Positions 18,404 to 31,113 of a DNA stretch of 64,000 bases are shown one piece after another (within the stretch, counting starts at the first letter, position 1; each line of letters begins with the position of its first letter). Location of the stretch: positions 57,325,851-57,389,850 of the forward strand of contig CM038044.1 of assembly GCA_021397845.1 (NCBI GenBank), in the 5' to 3' direction. The translations under genes were made by a program, and so were the position numbers. Under the pieces are notes generated by a model that did no database searches, had not been told where the DNA came from, and worked only from the letters and a program-made list of their open reading frames with translations. This DNA is from Areca catechu (lineage: Eukaryota > Streptophyta > Magnoliopsida > Arecales > Arecaceae).

Positions 18404-21164
18404 TGCTTTACCGAGGAATTTTATCAAGGGAAAAAACCCCTCACAATTTCGAGGGATCTTCCGACAAAAAAAAATTAACTGTAAAATTTTCTAAGAGAAA
18501 AAACCCCTCAAAAAATCCCTCGAAAATTTTTTTATGAGAGATTTTTCAAGGAATTTATTCCTTATAAAAGAGCTCTTAATAGAAACTTTCTGAGAAAAAA
18601 AGTTTTCTCGAAAAATTCCTTGCAAATTATTTTTGCGAGGGATTTTTTAAGGAATCTTTTCATCATAATTTGGTTCTTAGTAAAAAAATTTCTAATAAAA
18701 AAATTTCTCACAAAATCCCTTGGAAATTATTTTTGTGAGAGATTTTTCAAGGAGTCTTTTCATGATAATTTAGTTCTTAGTAAAAAAATATTCAAATAAA
18801 AAACCCCTCGTAAAATCCCTCAGAAATATTTTTTGTGAGAGATTTTCTGAGGGATTTATTCCTTATAAATGATCTCTTAGTAGAAATTTTCTAAGAAAAA
18901 AAGTTTTCTCAAAAAATTCATCACAAATTATTTTTGTGGGCAATCTTTTCATCATAATTTGGTTCTTAGTAAAAAAATTTCCAATAAAAAAATTCCTCGC
19001 AAAATCTCTCAAAAATTATTTTTACGAGAGATTTTTCGAGGAATCTTTTCATGATAATTTGGTTCTTAGTAAAAAAATTTCAAATAAAAAAATCCCTCAC
19101 AAAATCTCTCTAAAATTTTTTTTGTGAGGGTTTTATTCCTTATAAATGAGCTATTAGTAGAAATTTTTCAAAGAAAATAGTTTTCTCGGAAAATCTCTCA
19201 TAAATTATTTTTGCCAGGGACTTCTTTTAGGGATCTTTTCATCATAATTTGGTTCTTAGTAAAAAAAAATCTCAATAAAAAAATTCCTCACAAAATCCCT
19301 CAAAAAATTTTTTTTGTGAGAGATTTTCCTAGAAATCTTTTCATGATAATTTGGTTCTTAGTAAAAAAAATTTCAAATAAAAAAATCCCTCGCAAAATCT
19401 CTCAGAAATTATTTTTGTGAGGTATTTTTCAAGGAATTTATTCCTTATATGTGAGGGATTTTTCAAGGGATTTATTCCTTATAAATGAGCTCATAGTAAA
19501 AATTTTCTGAGGAAAAAAGTTTTCTCAGAAAATCCCTCACAAATTATTTTTACGAGAGATTATCCGAGGGATATTTTCATCATAATTTATTTCTTAGTAA
19601 AAAAATTTCTAATAAAAAAATTCCTCGCAAAATCTCCCAAAAATTATTTTTGCAAGAGATTTTCCGAGGGATCTTTTCATGATAATTTGGTTCTTAGTAA
19701 AAAAATTTTTTTGTGATGGATTTTTCGAGAGATTTATTCCTTATAAATGAGTTCTTAGTAGAGATTTCCCGAGGAAAAAAGTTTTCTTAGAAAATTCCTC
19801 ATAAATTTTTTTTGCAAGGATTTTTTGAGGAATCTTTTCATCATAATTTGGTTCTTAGTAAAAAAACTTTCAATAAAAAAGTTTCTCACAAAATCCCTCA
19901 AAAATTATTTTTGCGAGAGATTTTTCAAGGGATCCTTTCATGATAATTTGGTAAAAATTTTCAAATAAAAAAAACCCTCGCAAAATCCCTCAAAAATTTT
20001 TTTGTGAGGGATTTTTCAAGGGATTTATTTTTTTATAAATGAGCTCTTAATAAAGATTTTCTGAGAAAAAAGTTTTCTTGGAAAATTTCTCGTAAATTAT
20101 TTTTATGAGGGATTTTTTGAGGAATCTTTTCATCATAATTTGGTTCTTAGTAAAAAACTTCCAATAAAAAAATGCCTCGCAAAATCCCTCGAAAATTATT
20201 TTTGTGAGAGATTTTTCAAGGGATCTTTTCATCATAATTTGGTAAAAATTTTCAAATAAAAACAACCCTTGCAAAATCCTTGGAAATTTTTTTTGTGAGG
20301 GATTTTTTGAGGGATTTATTCCTTATAAATGAGCTCTTAATAGAGATTTTCCGAGAAAAAAAGTTTTCTCAGAAAATCTCTTGCAAATTATTTTTAGAAG
20401 GGATTTTGCGAGGAATCTTTTCACCATAATTTAGTTCTTAGTAAAAAAACTTTCAATAAAGAAATTCCTCGCAAAATCCCTTGAAAATTATTTTTGCGAG
20501 AGATTTTCCGATGGATCTTTTTATGATAATTTGGTAAAAAATTTCAAATAAAAAAATCCCTCGCAAAAACCCTCAGAAATTTTTTTTGTGAGGGACTTTT
20601 TGAGGAATTTATTCCTTATAAATGAGCTCTTAATAGAGATTTTCCGAGGAAAAAAGTTTTCTCAGAAAATCCCTCACAAATTATTATTGTGAGAAATTTT
20701 TCGAGGAACTTTTCATCATAATTTGGTTCTTAGTAAAAAACTTCCAATAAAAAATTCCTCCCAAAATCCCTCAAAAAATATTTTTGCAAGATATTTTTTG
20801 AGGGATCTTTTCATGATAATTTGGTAAAAATTTTCAAATAAAAAAATCCCTCGCAAAAACCCTTGGATATTTTTTTGTGAGGGATTTTTCGAGGGATTTA
20901 TTCCTTATAAATGAGCTCTTAACATAGATTTTCCAAGAAAAAAGAATTTCTTGGAAAATCCCTCTCAAATTATTTTTATGAGAGATTTTCCAAGAGATCT
21001 TTTCATAATAATTTGGTTTTTAGTAAAAAGATTTTTAAATAAAAAAATCCCTTGCAAAATCCCTCGAAATTTTTTTTTGTGATTGATTTTTCGAGGGATT
21101 TATTCTTTATAAATGAACTCTTAGTGAAAATTTTCTGAGAAAAAAAGTTTTCTCGAAAAATACT
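18404..21164 (+). repeat. CACTA 5' subterminal repeat array, about 295-bp units
   Basis: The block TTTATTCCTTATAAATGAGC recurs near 18556, 18857, 19134, 19473, 19736, 20030, 20318, 20610, 20897 and 21101, giving roughly nine units of about 200-300 bp. Each unit contains sense and antisense copies of a GAGGGATTTTTCGAGG-like core and of TCATAATTTGGTTCTTAGTA. Such clustered subterminal motifs are the known binding sites of the CACTA accessory protein. Small ORFs here are by-products of the repeat. Confidence 0.88.
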
Positions 21165-21165
21165 G

Positions 21166-21445
21166 AACGTAGAAAAACTAGAAAGAAATGCCTGGCCTAA
21201 GAAAAATATTAAAAAGTTATTTAGAAAAAAATAAAAATGTATTGTTCTAATATTTTTTTGTAAAATAATTTTATAATAGTAAATAGTAAGAATTGAACCT
21301 AGAATCTTTAAAAAGCCTACCTACTATCATAACCATTAAGATCCAATTTTTTTTATTATAAATTTATTAAAAAAATATTTAACATGTTAAAACCTTTCTT
21401 ATAAATTAATAAAATCTAAAACCTCTTAAACTCCCATGCCCACCG
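21166..21445 (+). repeat. Copy 1 of a 280-bp internal direct repeat with antisense Pol III-like boxes
   Basis: Similar along its whole length to 23527-23805. On the minus strand it reads AATGGTTATGATAGTAGG (A-box-like, around 21320-21337) and GGTTCAATTCT (B-box-like, about 21289-21299), as in tRNA-derived SINEs. It ends in a sharp change from AT-rich to GC-rich sequence at CACCGCCCATCTC. Confidence 0.6.
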
Positions 21446-22150
21446 CCCATCTCTGTTTGATCGTCAGGCTTCCCTCTCTTCCTCCTTCGATTGCCTCTTC
21501 CTCTCGAAATTGGACCGGTGATGAAGTGGCGGCTGGTGGGAACGATGGTGATGGTGGCGGCAGCAATGGCAACTCCACACCTCCACCATTCTTCTTCCTC
21601 GGTTCCTTCGATTCATCATTTAGGTAAGTCAATTAATGATCGATTGTTTACTCTTTTATTTCCACCAACCGGCAGGCTTGGGCTCGGGTCCTCCACCCCA
21701 TCCCCTCCCGGCCTCCCCCACTCCCTCCCGGCCTCTCACCCCCCTTCCAGCCTTCCCCCATCTCCGATCAAAACACCAAAAAAAAAAAGAGTTTCGATCA
21801 AACCACAGTGCCATTCACCCCACCGACTCAACCATAATTCCAAATCATCTCACATCAACGGTCTGTGCATCCGCCTGGCTCCATCCATGCTTCCGCGGCC
21901 TGCTGAGCATCTCCTCCCTCGTCCTTCGCTCCATACCGACACCCGTCTATTTCCATCATCTTCGTTTGGCTGATTCCAAATCAGGCTCAGTCCAGTTTCT
22001 AAGGTATTTGTTATTTTGCCTCTCTCTCTCTCTTATTTTTTTCCCTACACAGGTTTCTATTTATTTATTAAAAAATTTTCATTTATTAGATTCTCTAGAT
22101 ATCTGGCTTTTGACTACTTTTTATAATAACACAGCCCACGCTAACTAATT
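21446..22150 (+). other. GC-rich block in CACTA, no recognised gene
   Basis: A Pro/Ser-coding, C-rich segment follows repeat copy 1, then a CT-rich tract. Open frames up to 170 residues exist on the plus strand (21491-21973, 21636-22148) but overlap in different frames and show only low-complexity Pro/Ser/His composition. I do not call a gene. It may be the promoter and first-exon region of a former transposase gene. Confidence 0.35.
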
Positions 22151-23300
22151 ACTGGAGTATATCATTTGCAATTTCTCCACCAATTTTTTTATTATTATAA
22201 TTTTTTTCACATAAAAATGGTTTTGAAATTTTGATTATTTGATTAGATTTATCAAAAGTCCGTTTATACGCTCGCATGCACTTGGTCTTCCCATTTCAAT
22301 GGATTCCTTCTCTCTCTAAGATATCTTAGCTTCTCTCTCTTAAAATCATGCAAAACTCACTACAGGTGTGTGCCTACCAGTGTCGATTACATATTTTATT
22401 AATAAAATTAAACAAATAATATTTTTTCTGGTGTGATCTTCCTCCATTTCTACATAAACCTCATTATATTATTTTTCTTCCTCCAGGCAAATACTTTATG
22501 ATGAGAATTTCAATAAATATTTTTTTTTCTATAAATAGAATATATTAGCAATGTTAGTAAATTTCCATTTAAGATTAATACAGAGGGTACAAAGAATTTG
22601 TTGAGTTCTTTATACCCTTCAAAACTGAGCCATGTAACAGAGGTACAAACCTCTTTGAGTTTCTAATGGAGTTAATGTTGTGCGTCTTATTTTGAGTATA
22701 TTGGATACAATAATATTCAGTAGTAAATGTGAAATAGATGCAACCTACCACTTTATTGCTTTCGAACCGGAGATACATATTATCTCAGATTTATGAGGAA
22801 GAAGAACACCAATAAATTCAAAACATTAGACTTCCATGTATATTACATTTCATGTAGATATTGTTAGTGCTTTGGAGGAAAAACTCAAAATTCTCTATAC
22901 CAAATCCCTCCATCTAATACCCTCTAAATTCTCTCCATCCTTGTTTAATTAGTCATATATTAGATAGGAGTAAAATTGAGAATTGGTTTATAATGAAAAC
23001 TTCTTTCTTGGATTTTGTCATGTTTTGGACCATTTTCCATATGCATGCTGCTAGGCCCAGCTAGCATGCATGCGAATGCAAATCATGCTCACTGGTGCAA
23101 CATGGTGCGGTGAATATTTTATTTTTTTTGCTTTTAATTTTGATCATTTTCTTCTTTGAACTGTCAATTTGATTGTTTTTATTAGCCATTGCTTAACATT
23201 AATATTTCTACCATTAAGCATTCATCACCAGATTAATATTTTTTGTCTATTAGATGTTAATAATCTAGTCATTGGATTAGCCTAAACATCTAATTTTTGG
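22151..23300. other. CACTA interior, nothing recognised
   Basis: AT-rich, with no ORF above about 70 residues and no domain. Not LTR-like at its borders. Confidence 0.4.
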
Positions 23301-23420
23301 GCCTATAAATAGAGTCCATGATAGGGATTGAAAGGTACAAAAAAAAAATATCAAGCTCTTCTTTTCTCTCCTTAGAAAGGTACAAAAAAAAAATATCAAG
23401 CTCTTCTTTTCTCTCCTTAG
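23301..23420 (+). promoter_or_regulatory. TATA box followed by an exact 45-bp tandem duplication
   Basis: CCTATAAATAGAG (23301-23313) is a strong plant TATA box. About 30 bp downstream, 23331-23375 and 23376-23420 are identical 45-bp units (AAAGGTAC, ten A, then TATCAAGCTC...CTCCTTAG). The position fits a transcription start for the transposase gene, but no transcript can be shown. Confidence 0.45.
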
Positions 23421-23526
23421 ATGTATTACTTGATCCTATTGAGAAAGAAAAGGAGTTAGCCTTTGGTCAATGATCAAAGATAATGTTGGAATAGATCTTA
23501 CATGAGTTTGCCTTCCTTTTTATTTT

Positions 23527-23805
23527 AATGAACATAGAAAAACTAGAAAGAAAGGCCCAAGAAAAATATTGAAAAATTATTCAAAAAAAAAGAAAATAAA
23601 AAATATTGTTCTAATATTTTTTATATAAAATAGAAGATAGCAGGAATTGAACTTAGAACCTTTGAAAAGCATACCTACTATCATAACCATTAAAATTTAT
23701 TTTTTTATTATAAATTTATTAAACAAATATTTAACCTATATAAAACCTTTTTTATAAATTAATAACATTTAAAAGCCCTTAACCTCCCCCACCCACCGCC
23801 CATCT
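23527..23805 (+). repeat. Copy 2 of the 280-bp internal direct repeat
   Basis: Matches 21166-21445, including GAACATAGAAAAACTAGAAA at its start and CCCACCGCCCATCTCC at its end. On the minus strand the B-box-like AGTTCAATTCC (23643-23653) and A-box-like ATGGTTATGATAGTAG (23674-23689) are slightly closer to consensus than in copy 1. Confidence 0.6.
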
Positions 23806-24420
23806 CCAATATTAGACCGCCGGGCTTCCCTCTTCATTCCAGCGGATTCTATCTTCATCGAGCTTTCCTCTTTTCATTCTACGGATTCCATCTTCTCCTT
23901 CCACTCTCAAGGTAGATCTTTCTTCTTTGAATCCCTCTTCCCCTTAATCTACATTTTTTTTCTTTGAATCTCTCATCTACCGAACATGGTAGATGGGGCT
24001 CGGTGGCAGGGAGAGAATCCGACAGGGAGAGAAGGTGGACGGACGATGATGGGTTTGCAAGAGTTGGAGGAGACGGTGGTGAACCCATTATCTCCTTTTG
24101 TGAACAGGGGAGAGATGGGTCCGATGGGTTCGCCAGAGTCGGTTCACCTTTGTCTCCCTTCTGTGAACAGGGGAGAGATGGGTCCTTCGATGGGTTCGTC
24201 GGAGTTGGAGGAGATGGTGGCGAACCCATCATCTACTTCCATGAACAAGGGAGAGATGGGTCCTCTAATGGGTTCGCTGTGGGGAGATGAGGGGTCAGAT
24301 GTACTGGAGGAGACGGGCGGCACGGGAGGCGGCGGACGGGGATGTCTCTAGTGAGATCCGGACCGGAGAGTGGCGGCGATGGCGGAGGGAGCTTGGTGGG
24401 CTGTGGGTGGTGGACGGGTG
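23806..24420 (+). other. GC-rich block with a three-unit coding minisatellite
   Basis: GGGGAGAGATGGGT recurs at 24107, 24170 and, as AGGGAGAGATGGGT, 24248. A GAGTTGGAGGAGA(C/T)GGTGG segment recurs at 24061 and 24202. Frames on both strands stay open through the repeats, as expected for a repeat whose unit length is a multiple of three (63 and 78 bp). No known domain. It may be a 5' exon of the transposase gene or a captured piece. Confidence 0.4.
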
Positions 24421-25059
24421 TTCTGGGCTTTCAATCCAACTAGATTTAGGAGGAATATGACAAGAATAAGTCCAGAATAGAGGACAAATAAGGTTAGGAT
24501 AGCAAGAATAATGGGAATAAGTGATTTTACTTACATGGTTTTACTTAACATGCTTGCCTATAAACATATTTTTAATCATATTTCTTATTTTAAATGACTT
24601 TGTGAATAATAGGAACATTTTAGTGGCTGTTATCGTGGGTTTGGTTTTGTAACTTTCTCGTTAGGAGAGAATATAAAGGTAATAATATATTTTTTTAATT
24701 TCTTTTTCAAGATTTTTACTTATGATCTTGAATCTTTAACATGTGCTTTAAGAACTCTTATATAGGAAGATTTTAAATAGGTTCAGATATAGGTAGGGCA
24801 AAATTTATGCGTACCCTATTTACTGTCTTTTTCTTTTAATTTTTTGTTCAACTTTTATTATTTATATTCATCATCCGTGTATTCTACAAAAAAAAAAAAA
24901 AGAAATTAGTACTTATGCACCATTGCTCATTATTTACTACAATAATGGTTAACATGCATTTGTATATATAGTACATGCATAAAAACTCAAGATTAACATG
25001 CATCAATTGTTTATAATTTTTGGTTGATTATCAAGGAAATACTCTATAGCTTCGTTATT
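24421..25059. other. CACTA interior, nothing recognised
   Basis: AT-rich sequence upstream of the transposase start, with an A15-like run near 24888-24902 and no ORF. It could contain an intron or 5' untranslated region. Confidence 0.4.
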
Positions 25060-28000
25060 ATGGACATTCATCATTATCGTAGTTGGATGTATATTAGACT
25101 TTTATCGGACTGAAAGGGTTATACATATGAGTTTCTAATGGGGGTGGAGTTGTTTATTCACTTTGCATGCTAACAACCTATATTTTTGAATGAGAAAAAA
25201 ATTAGGTGCCCTTGTTTCAAGTGTAAAAATACAAAGTACTTAACTATAGAGGAAGTGAAGGTACATCTTTATAGAAAAGGTTTCAAACCTGACTATTGGT
25301 ATTGGACAGAACATGAGGAAATTGAACCAATTATGAATTATGCTGTTGATCAAATGCAATTTATTGGTTCAAGTACTGCTTAATTTAGTGCTTCTAGTTA
25401 TGGTCAATTGGTCAATAATGAGCAAACAATAGATACAAAGCCATGGTTTTTGATGCTGCTGATCCAAATTTTGAAGATGTTTATAATAGTAATATGGATG
25501 CTTATCGAAATAGTGATACTCCAAATTATGTGGAGGAGCCTCCTAATAAAGAGGCTGAAAAGTTTTACGAGATGTTGCATGCAACACAACAGCTGCTCTT
25601 GCCAGGTTGTACTAATCTCTCAAAGTTATCAGTTGCGGTTAGAATGATGAGCATCAAGTCTAATAACAATATATCTCAACATTGTTTTAATCAATTTATG
25701 GGGCTTATGAAAGAGATAAGCCCTCCTGGTAATCTAATACCTTCCGACTTCTATAAGACAAAGAAATTAGTTTCAAAGCTTGGCCTATCTACTAAAAAAA
25801 TAGATTGTTGCTTTAATGGGTGTATGTTGCATTACAAGGATGATGAGTCTTTAATTGATTGCAAGTTCTATGGTCATCATCGATACAAACCAGGTAGGAC
25901 GGGAAGTATAAATCATAGTTAAGTACCTTACAAGAGGATGCATTATTTGCCACTTATCCCTAGACTTAAGAGGCTTTATGCCTCGAATAGATCGGCTGGA
26001 CACATGAGATGGCATTATGAGAATAGATGGAAACAAATTATTTTGTGCCACCCATCAGACGGAGAAGCATGGAAATATTTTGACTGTACATATCCCGAGT
26101 TTGCATTAGAGCCAAGAAATGTTAGACTTGGATTATGCACTGATGGCTTTACTCCATACAGTCTATTTGCTTCACCATACTCCTGTTGGCCAGTAATTAT
26201 TATGCCTTACAATTTACCTCCTGATATGTGTATGACTGCTCCATATATGTTTTTAACCTTGCTCATTCCTGGACTGCATAATCCAAAAATCAGGATAGAC
26301 GTATATTTGCAAGCATTGATAGATGAATTAAAAGTTCTATGGAATGAGGGTGTAGTTACTTATGACATTTCAAGGAAGCAAAATTTTCTCATGAAGGCTA
26401 CTTTAATGTGGACAATTAATGATTTTCCGGCATATGGCATGTTATCGGGATGGAATATAGCTAGAAAATTAGCATGTCCTTATTATATGGAGAGGACAAA
26501 GGCTTTCAGCTTGGAGCATGGGGGTAAAAATACATGGTTTGATTGTCATCATCAGTTCTTGCCTTTTGATCATGTGTTCAGAAGAAATAAGGATGCCTTT
26601 CGAAAAAACAAAATTGATAGATCAGAGCCTCTTCTCAGATTAATAGGGGGCCAAGTATGGAAAAAAGTTTGTGGATATCCCAAAATAACTGAAACAGGTC
26701 CTTGTAAATTTTATGGCTATGGATAAAGTCATAATTGGACGAAGCAGAGCATATTCTGGGAATTACCATATTGGAAGATGAATTTAATCCGACATAACTT
26801 AGATGTCATGCACATAGAAAAAAATGTGTTTGATAATATCCTTAATACCGTTATGGATGTAAAAAATAAGATAAAGGATAATGTTAAAGCAAGAATGGAC
26901 TTGAAAGAGTATTGTAGGCGGCGAGATTTGGAACTTTATGAGTTACCTAATGGGAAGGTGATGAAACCAAAAGCAAATTTTAGCTTTACACTAGACCAAA
27001 AAAGAGTTGTTTGTGAATGGGTAAGAGGATTGAAAATGCCTGATTGATATGCTTCAAATCTGGGTAGATGTGTGGACATGAACGAAGGCAAGTTATTTGG
27101 AATGAAGAGTCATGATTGCCATGTATTTATAGAGCGTTTGTTGCCCACTGCATTTATTGCATTACCAAAACCAATATGGAAACCTCTTACTGAGTTGAGT
27201 ATATTCTTTAAAGACTTATGCTCAACTGTGCTGTGGGAGGAGGATTTGGTAGAAGTGGAACACAATATCCCTATCATCTTGTGTAAGTTGGAACGTATAT
27301 TTCTACCTAGTTTCTTTGACTCAATGGAACATTTACCTGTTCACCTACCATATGAAGCATGAGTAGGTGGACCTGTTCAATATAGATAGATGTATCCTTT
27401 TGAGAGGTAAAAAAGAATATTTTTGTATTTGTTTCAAATCTTTAACCATATACTCTTTTATATCACATGTGAACGTACAATGCTATGTTCTTAGGTTTCT
27501 TAACAAGTTGAAAAAAATGGTTAAGAATAAAGCTCGTGTTGAAGCCTCTATATGTGAGGCATACTTAGCACAGGCGACATCTTACTTCTGTTCATATTAT
27601 TTTGAGACTCATGTACATACTACAGGCATTGGGGCTAATCAAAATGATAGTAGGGAAGAGTATGCAATAAGGTGCCAACCAACTCTTTCAATATTCAGTC
27701 AGTTTGGTCACTCATCTGCTCAGTGTAGAACCGGTATTTGACTGATGAGGAGCTTACTGTTGCAACATTGCATATATTATCAAATTATGATGAAGTGAAG
27801 CCGTATCTTGAGTGAGTATTGCATCCTCCTTAACTCCATAATGAACTTTATACTCAGTTAATGAATGCGACAAAATTAATAAAATATGGTATTTTAGCAT
27901 GTTTGTGCAGTATGTGCATGCTTCCACACCTGGATGTCTTAGTGATGCTCAAATAGATGCATGGATTGAGGCTTCGTTTGCATCATGGTTCAAAGATTAT

Positions 28001-28861
28001 GTAAGCTTTAACTTCTTGTCCAAATCAAAATTATTTATTCATATGAAACATAAGTCTAATACATTATTTCTGCAATTTAAAATTAAGTACACAATCATGT
28101 AGTATGATACAAAATCAACACTTGAATGACTTAGCCTGGGATCCCATGAGAGTGGTAAAAACCTGGCCCATGTATCTCATTGGTGGATTCATATTCCACA
28201 CACATGCATATAGTGAGGGCAAAAAAACAAACAATAGTAGAGTGTGTGTTAAGGGCAGAGGATATGGTAATAATGAAAGTGATTTCTATGATATTCTTAA
28301 GGAAGTGGTGGAGTTATAGTATCCAAGACAAGGTGATAAAATGGTGGTACTATTTTATTGTGAATGGTTTGATCCTATCATAAATCAGGGGATGAAAGTG
28401 CATAAACAATATGATATTATTGAGAGTCGACATCGTAGAAGGTATCCAAAGTTTGATCCGTTCATTCTTCCTAAACATGTGGTGCAAGTGTATTATTTAC
28501 CTTATCCTGGAAGGATAAGAGATAAGGTAGATTGGTGGGTGGTCATCAAGACAAGATTGAGAGGTCAAGTAGATAATGATCACACTTTGGAGCCTACTTT
28601 TCAAGATGATGAGATGTCTCGAGTCAATGCAATAGATGATAATGAGGCCATTGAAAATTTACGAGATAGTGAGGGATTATTTGAGGAGGTTGATGCATAT
28701 CTTGAAGGCACCATTGATGATGAAGAAAAAGAAGATGAAGAGGAAGTTGAAGAAGAAGATGAAGAAGAAGAAGAAGAGGAAAAAGAAGAATATTTAATTG
28801 ATGAAGATGATTTAGAAAGTAATGAAAGACATGAAGATGACAAGGAGGATAATGAAGAGTA
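25060..28861 (+). pseudogene. CACTA transposase, TNP2/TnpD type
   Basis: I place the start at ATG 25060 (MDIHHYRSWMY), the family's conserved beginning, upstream of the first long open frame. Domains in order: transposase-associated zinc region (IRCPCFKCKN, VHLYRKGFKPDYWYWT); linker; Transposase_21 (RLKRLYASNRSAGHMRWH, LGLCTDGFTPYS, IRIDVYLQALIDELKVLW, HNLDVMHIEKNVFDNIL); DUF4218 region (ELSIFFKDLCSTVL, LPVHLPYEA, about 27180-27590); DUF4216 region (IGGFIFHTHAY, VVLFYCEWFDP, about 28160-28560); and an acidic Glu/Asp tail ending in TAA at 28859. A GT-AG intron is clear at 27407-27494, and more lie between 27740 and 28110. Stops near 25113, 25150, 25381, 25920, 26724, 27045 and 27360 break it. 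Normally it cuts the transposon ends together with the accessory protein. Confidence 0.9.
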
Positions 28862-28999
28862 ATTACGGTATAATATTTATTCTTCTGGATAATTTCTTTA
28901 CTCTTTTCTTTTAATATTTGATAACTTGTTTGTATATATGCTTATTTAATATACTTGATATTTGTTTTGTTTTACATTTACATTATTGTGCATCTACAG
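28862..28999. other. Short spacer between the two CACTA genes
   Basis: AT-rich; no feature beyond a possible intron or termination region. Confidence 0.3.
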
Positions 29000-31113
29000 A
29001 TGTCAGACCGAGTTGGGAAGGAAAAGGGAAAGTTAACTGCTACTCGATTAAAGAAGACTCGCACAACACCACAACCATTACAGATTTACCAGTACTGCCC
29101 TCAACCACATGGCCCCTCAGATGCTTCACTCGCCACCTTCTGTCACCATTACACCATCTTCTTCTCCTATTACACCACCATCTTCAACCATGCCATCTCC
29201 TTTTCTTCCTATTCCACCACATCTCCCTACTATGATCTCAGGGACTTTTATAACTCAACCACCATATTCTAGTTCCATTCCACCTTCCATTCCCACCACT
29301 TTCACTAATCCACCCTCTTCCTCTACTATGCCACCATCATTTCTTACATATCCAGATGCTTCACTCGACACCTTCTGTCACCACTTTCACTAAATTTTTC
29401 ATATCCAAATACTATGCTACACACACCTAGCCCTACTTACAGTTCTTCCTCTACCCACATTATGGTCCCACCTAGGTAGTCACCGCCTATCCAACCAGTG
29501 CACACTTCTACCATTACAATTTCTAGCTAAGAGGGCATACACACATAGATATTAGAGAGGACACTGTTGATTCCAAATAGTTATGCGTAAAACTATATAA
29601 TACTTAGTTCAATACACTATTTTATTTCATGAAAATGAATATACAAGATTGTTTGACCTTGTTAATATTTACAGTTTCAATGACGACCACATGGTGACCC
29701 ATGCTTTGGTTGAATTACTTAAAACCATGTATGACGGTCCTTACTCTTCATGGAAGAAGATTCCAAAGAGGATATGAGACATGTGGTTTTGTGAGTTTGA
29801 GGCAAGAATATTTTTAAGTTTATCAAGTATTTTTATTTATTTTTACTTGATTTAAAGTATCTATATATTTTGTTGATATTGATTTTTTTCTTTTTTTTCT
29901 TTTTATAGAAAAAATTTCAATGGGATCCAGAAGATGAGGACTGTATTCAAAGGAATTGGGAGCATCGTGGTTCAAGTCAGCTTACAGATATTTTTAACGA
30001 GGCTTATGAAAATCATGACCGCAAGCCAGATTGGATTGGGGAGGGTGTATGGCAAGAGCTGTGGAAATATTGGGATAATGATGAGTTCAAAGCCAGAAGT
30101 CAGAAAAATAAGAAGAATCGTGCATCCAATTGTGGTGGATTTGGCTTTCCACTTCACACTAATGGTTCTATCAGCATTAATGACCATGTGACAAGATTGG
30201 TATTAATTTATTTTTTTATTTATTATTAATGCATATATATTTTTCATCAACTTCACATCTATTATATATAACTAAAATAGTCATCTGGATTAATGTGCAT
30301 TTAATACCTTATTCTTTCTTTCTCTTAGTAAGTAGTAAAATTAGTAGAATGAAATGAACATCTGGTAGTGTGATTCATCCAAAATACATTTTAGATCTGA
30401 ACATCCAGGATTCTATTTTAGAATCCATGCCAAATATTATTTTCTTTACATATATCCCATTCTTATTTCATATAACTTTTTTTTAAAGTTACTAATGTTG
30501 TTTGTGTTATGAAATTTAGATGCAGAAGTTGAACCGAGCACCTATGTTAGATGAGCTCTTCAGACACCCATCAAAAGAAAAGGATGGCAATCAACGGGTG
30601 AAAAAGAAGGAAGAGACATCATATGTAAGTATTCAAAAAACTCTATTTTAATTTACATATTTATACTATTTGCATGTATAACTGATTATATCTAATATCT
30701 TTTACAGACTAATTTTGTACAGAAGTGGCAAGAGGTACAATCAAGTTAGAGCTCAACTGGGGAGGAAGGGATAGAATAATCACAATAGCAACCTCAACCA
30801 TCAATGATACATGTATGGAAAGAGACAATTGGAGTGAATAAGGGGCAGATTTATGGACTTGGATCACAAGCTAGCTTATTGATAGGCTCCTCATCTTCTG
30901 GCCGTACATCCTCACGAGTCCCTGAGGAGTGGATTCAGGAGTAGGAAAAGATTTATAGTATGTTTGAGACTTTATCTGCTCGAAATGAGGAGTTAGCTAA
31001 TCAGAACAGTCAATTAGTACCTCAGAACAGTGAGTTATCTGCTCGTGTTTCCCGTACTGAGGAGTTCATGCACCTTATGATGGAGAAGATGAAGGTGAAT
31101 CCATCATCTTAAC
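29000..31113 (+). pseudogene. CACTA second gene, Transposase_24 (Ptta/En/Spm) type
   Basis: Exon-like blocks on one strand. The ATG at 29000 starts MSDRVGKEKGKLTATRLKKT, then a Pro/Ser-rich stretch to about 29390. Next come VTHALVELLKTMYDGPYSSW (near 29690-29750), KKFQWDPEDEDCIQRNW, WIGEGVWQELWKYW and KARSQKNKKNRA (29910-30120), which is the core of the domain, then LNRAPMLDELFRHPSKEK (30533-30590), TNFVQKWQEVQ (30709-30740) and a coiled coil (EKIYSMFETLSARNEELANQ, SELSARVSRTEEFMHLMMEK, to a stop at 31111). Introns with GT/AG borders separate the blocks (for example 30625-30707). Stops at about 29776, 30749 and 30766 show decay. It corresponds to the accessory DNA-binding protein of CACTA elements. 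Confidence 0.8.

Noticed and set aside
18936..20274. ORFs with repeated FIIIWFLVKK phrases
   Set aside because: Translation of the 5' subterminal array; the repetition mirrors DNA units and has no independent evidence of coding.
21290..21337. A true tRNA gene on the minus strand
   Set aside because: Only A-box and B-box-like words are present; there is no acceptor stem or anticodon arm that I can fold.
21491..22148. Plus-strand Pro/Ser-rich ORFs of 160-170 residues
   Set aside because: They overlap in different frames with low-complexity composition and no domain; kept only as a GC-rich block.
28601..28843. Serine-rich minus-strand ORF
   Set aside because: It is the antisense shadow of the Glu/Asp-coding tail of the transposase (GAA/GAT runs read as TTC/ATC/TCA).
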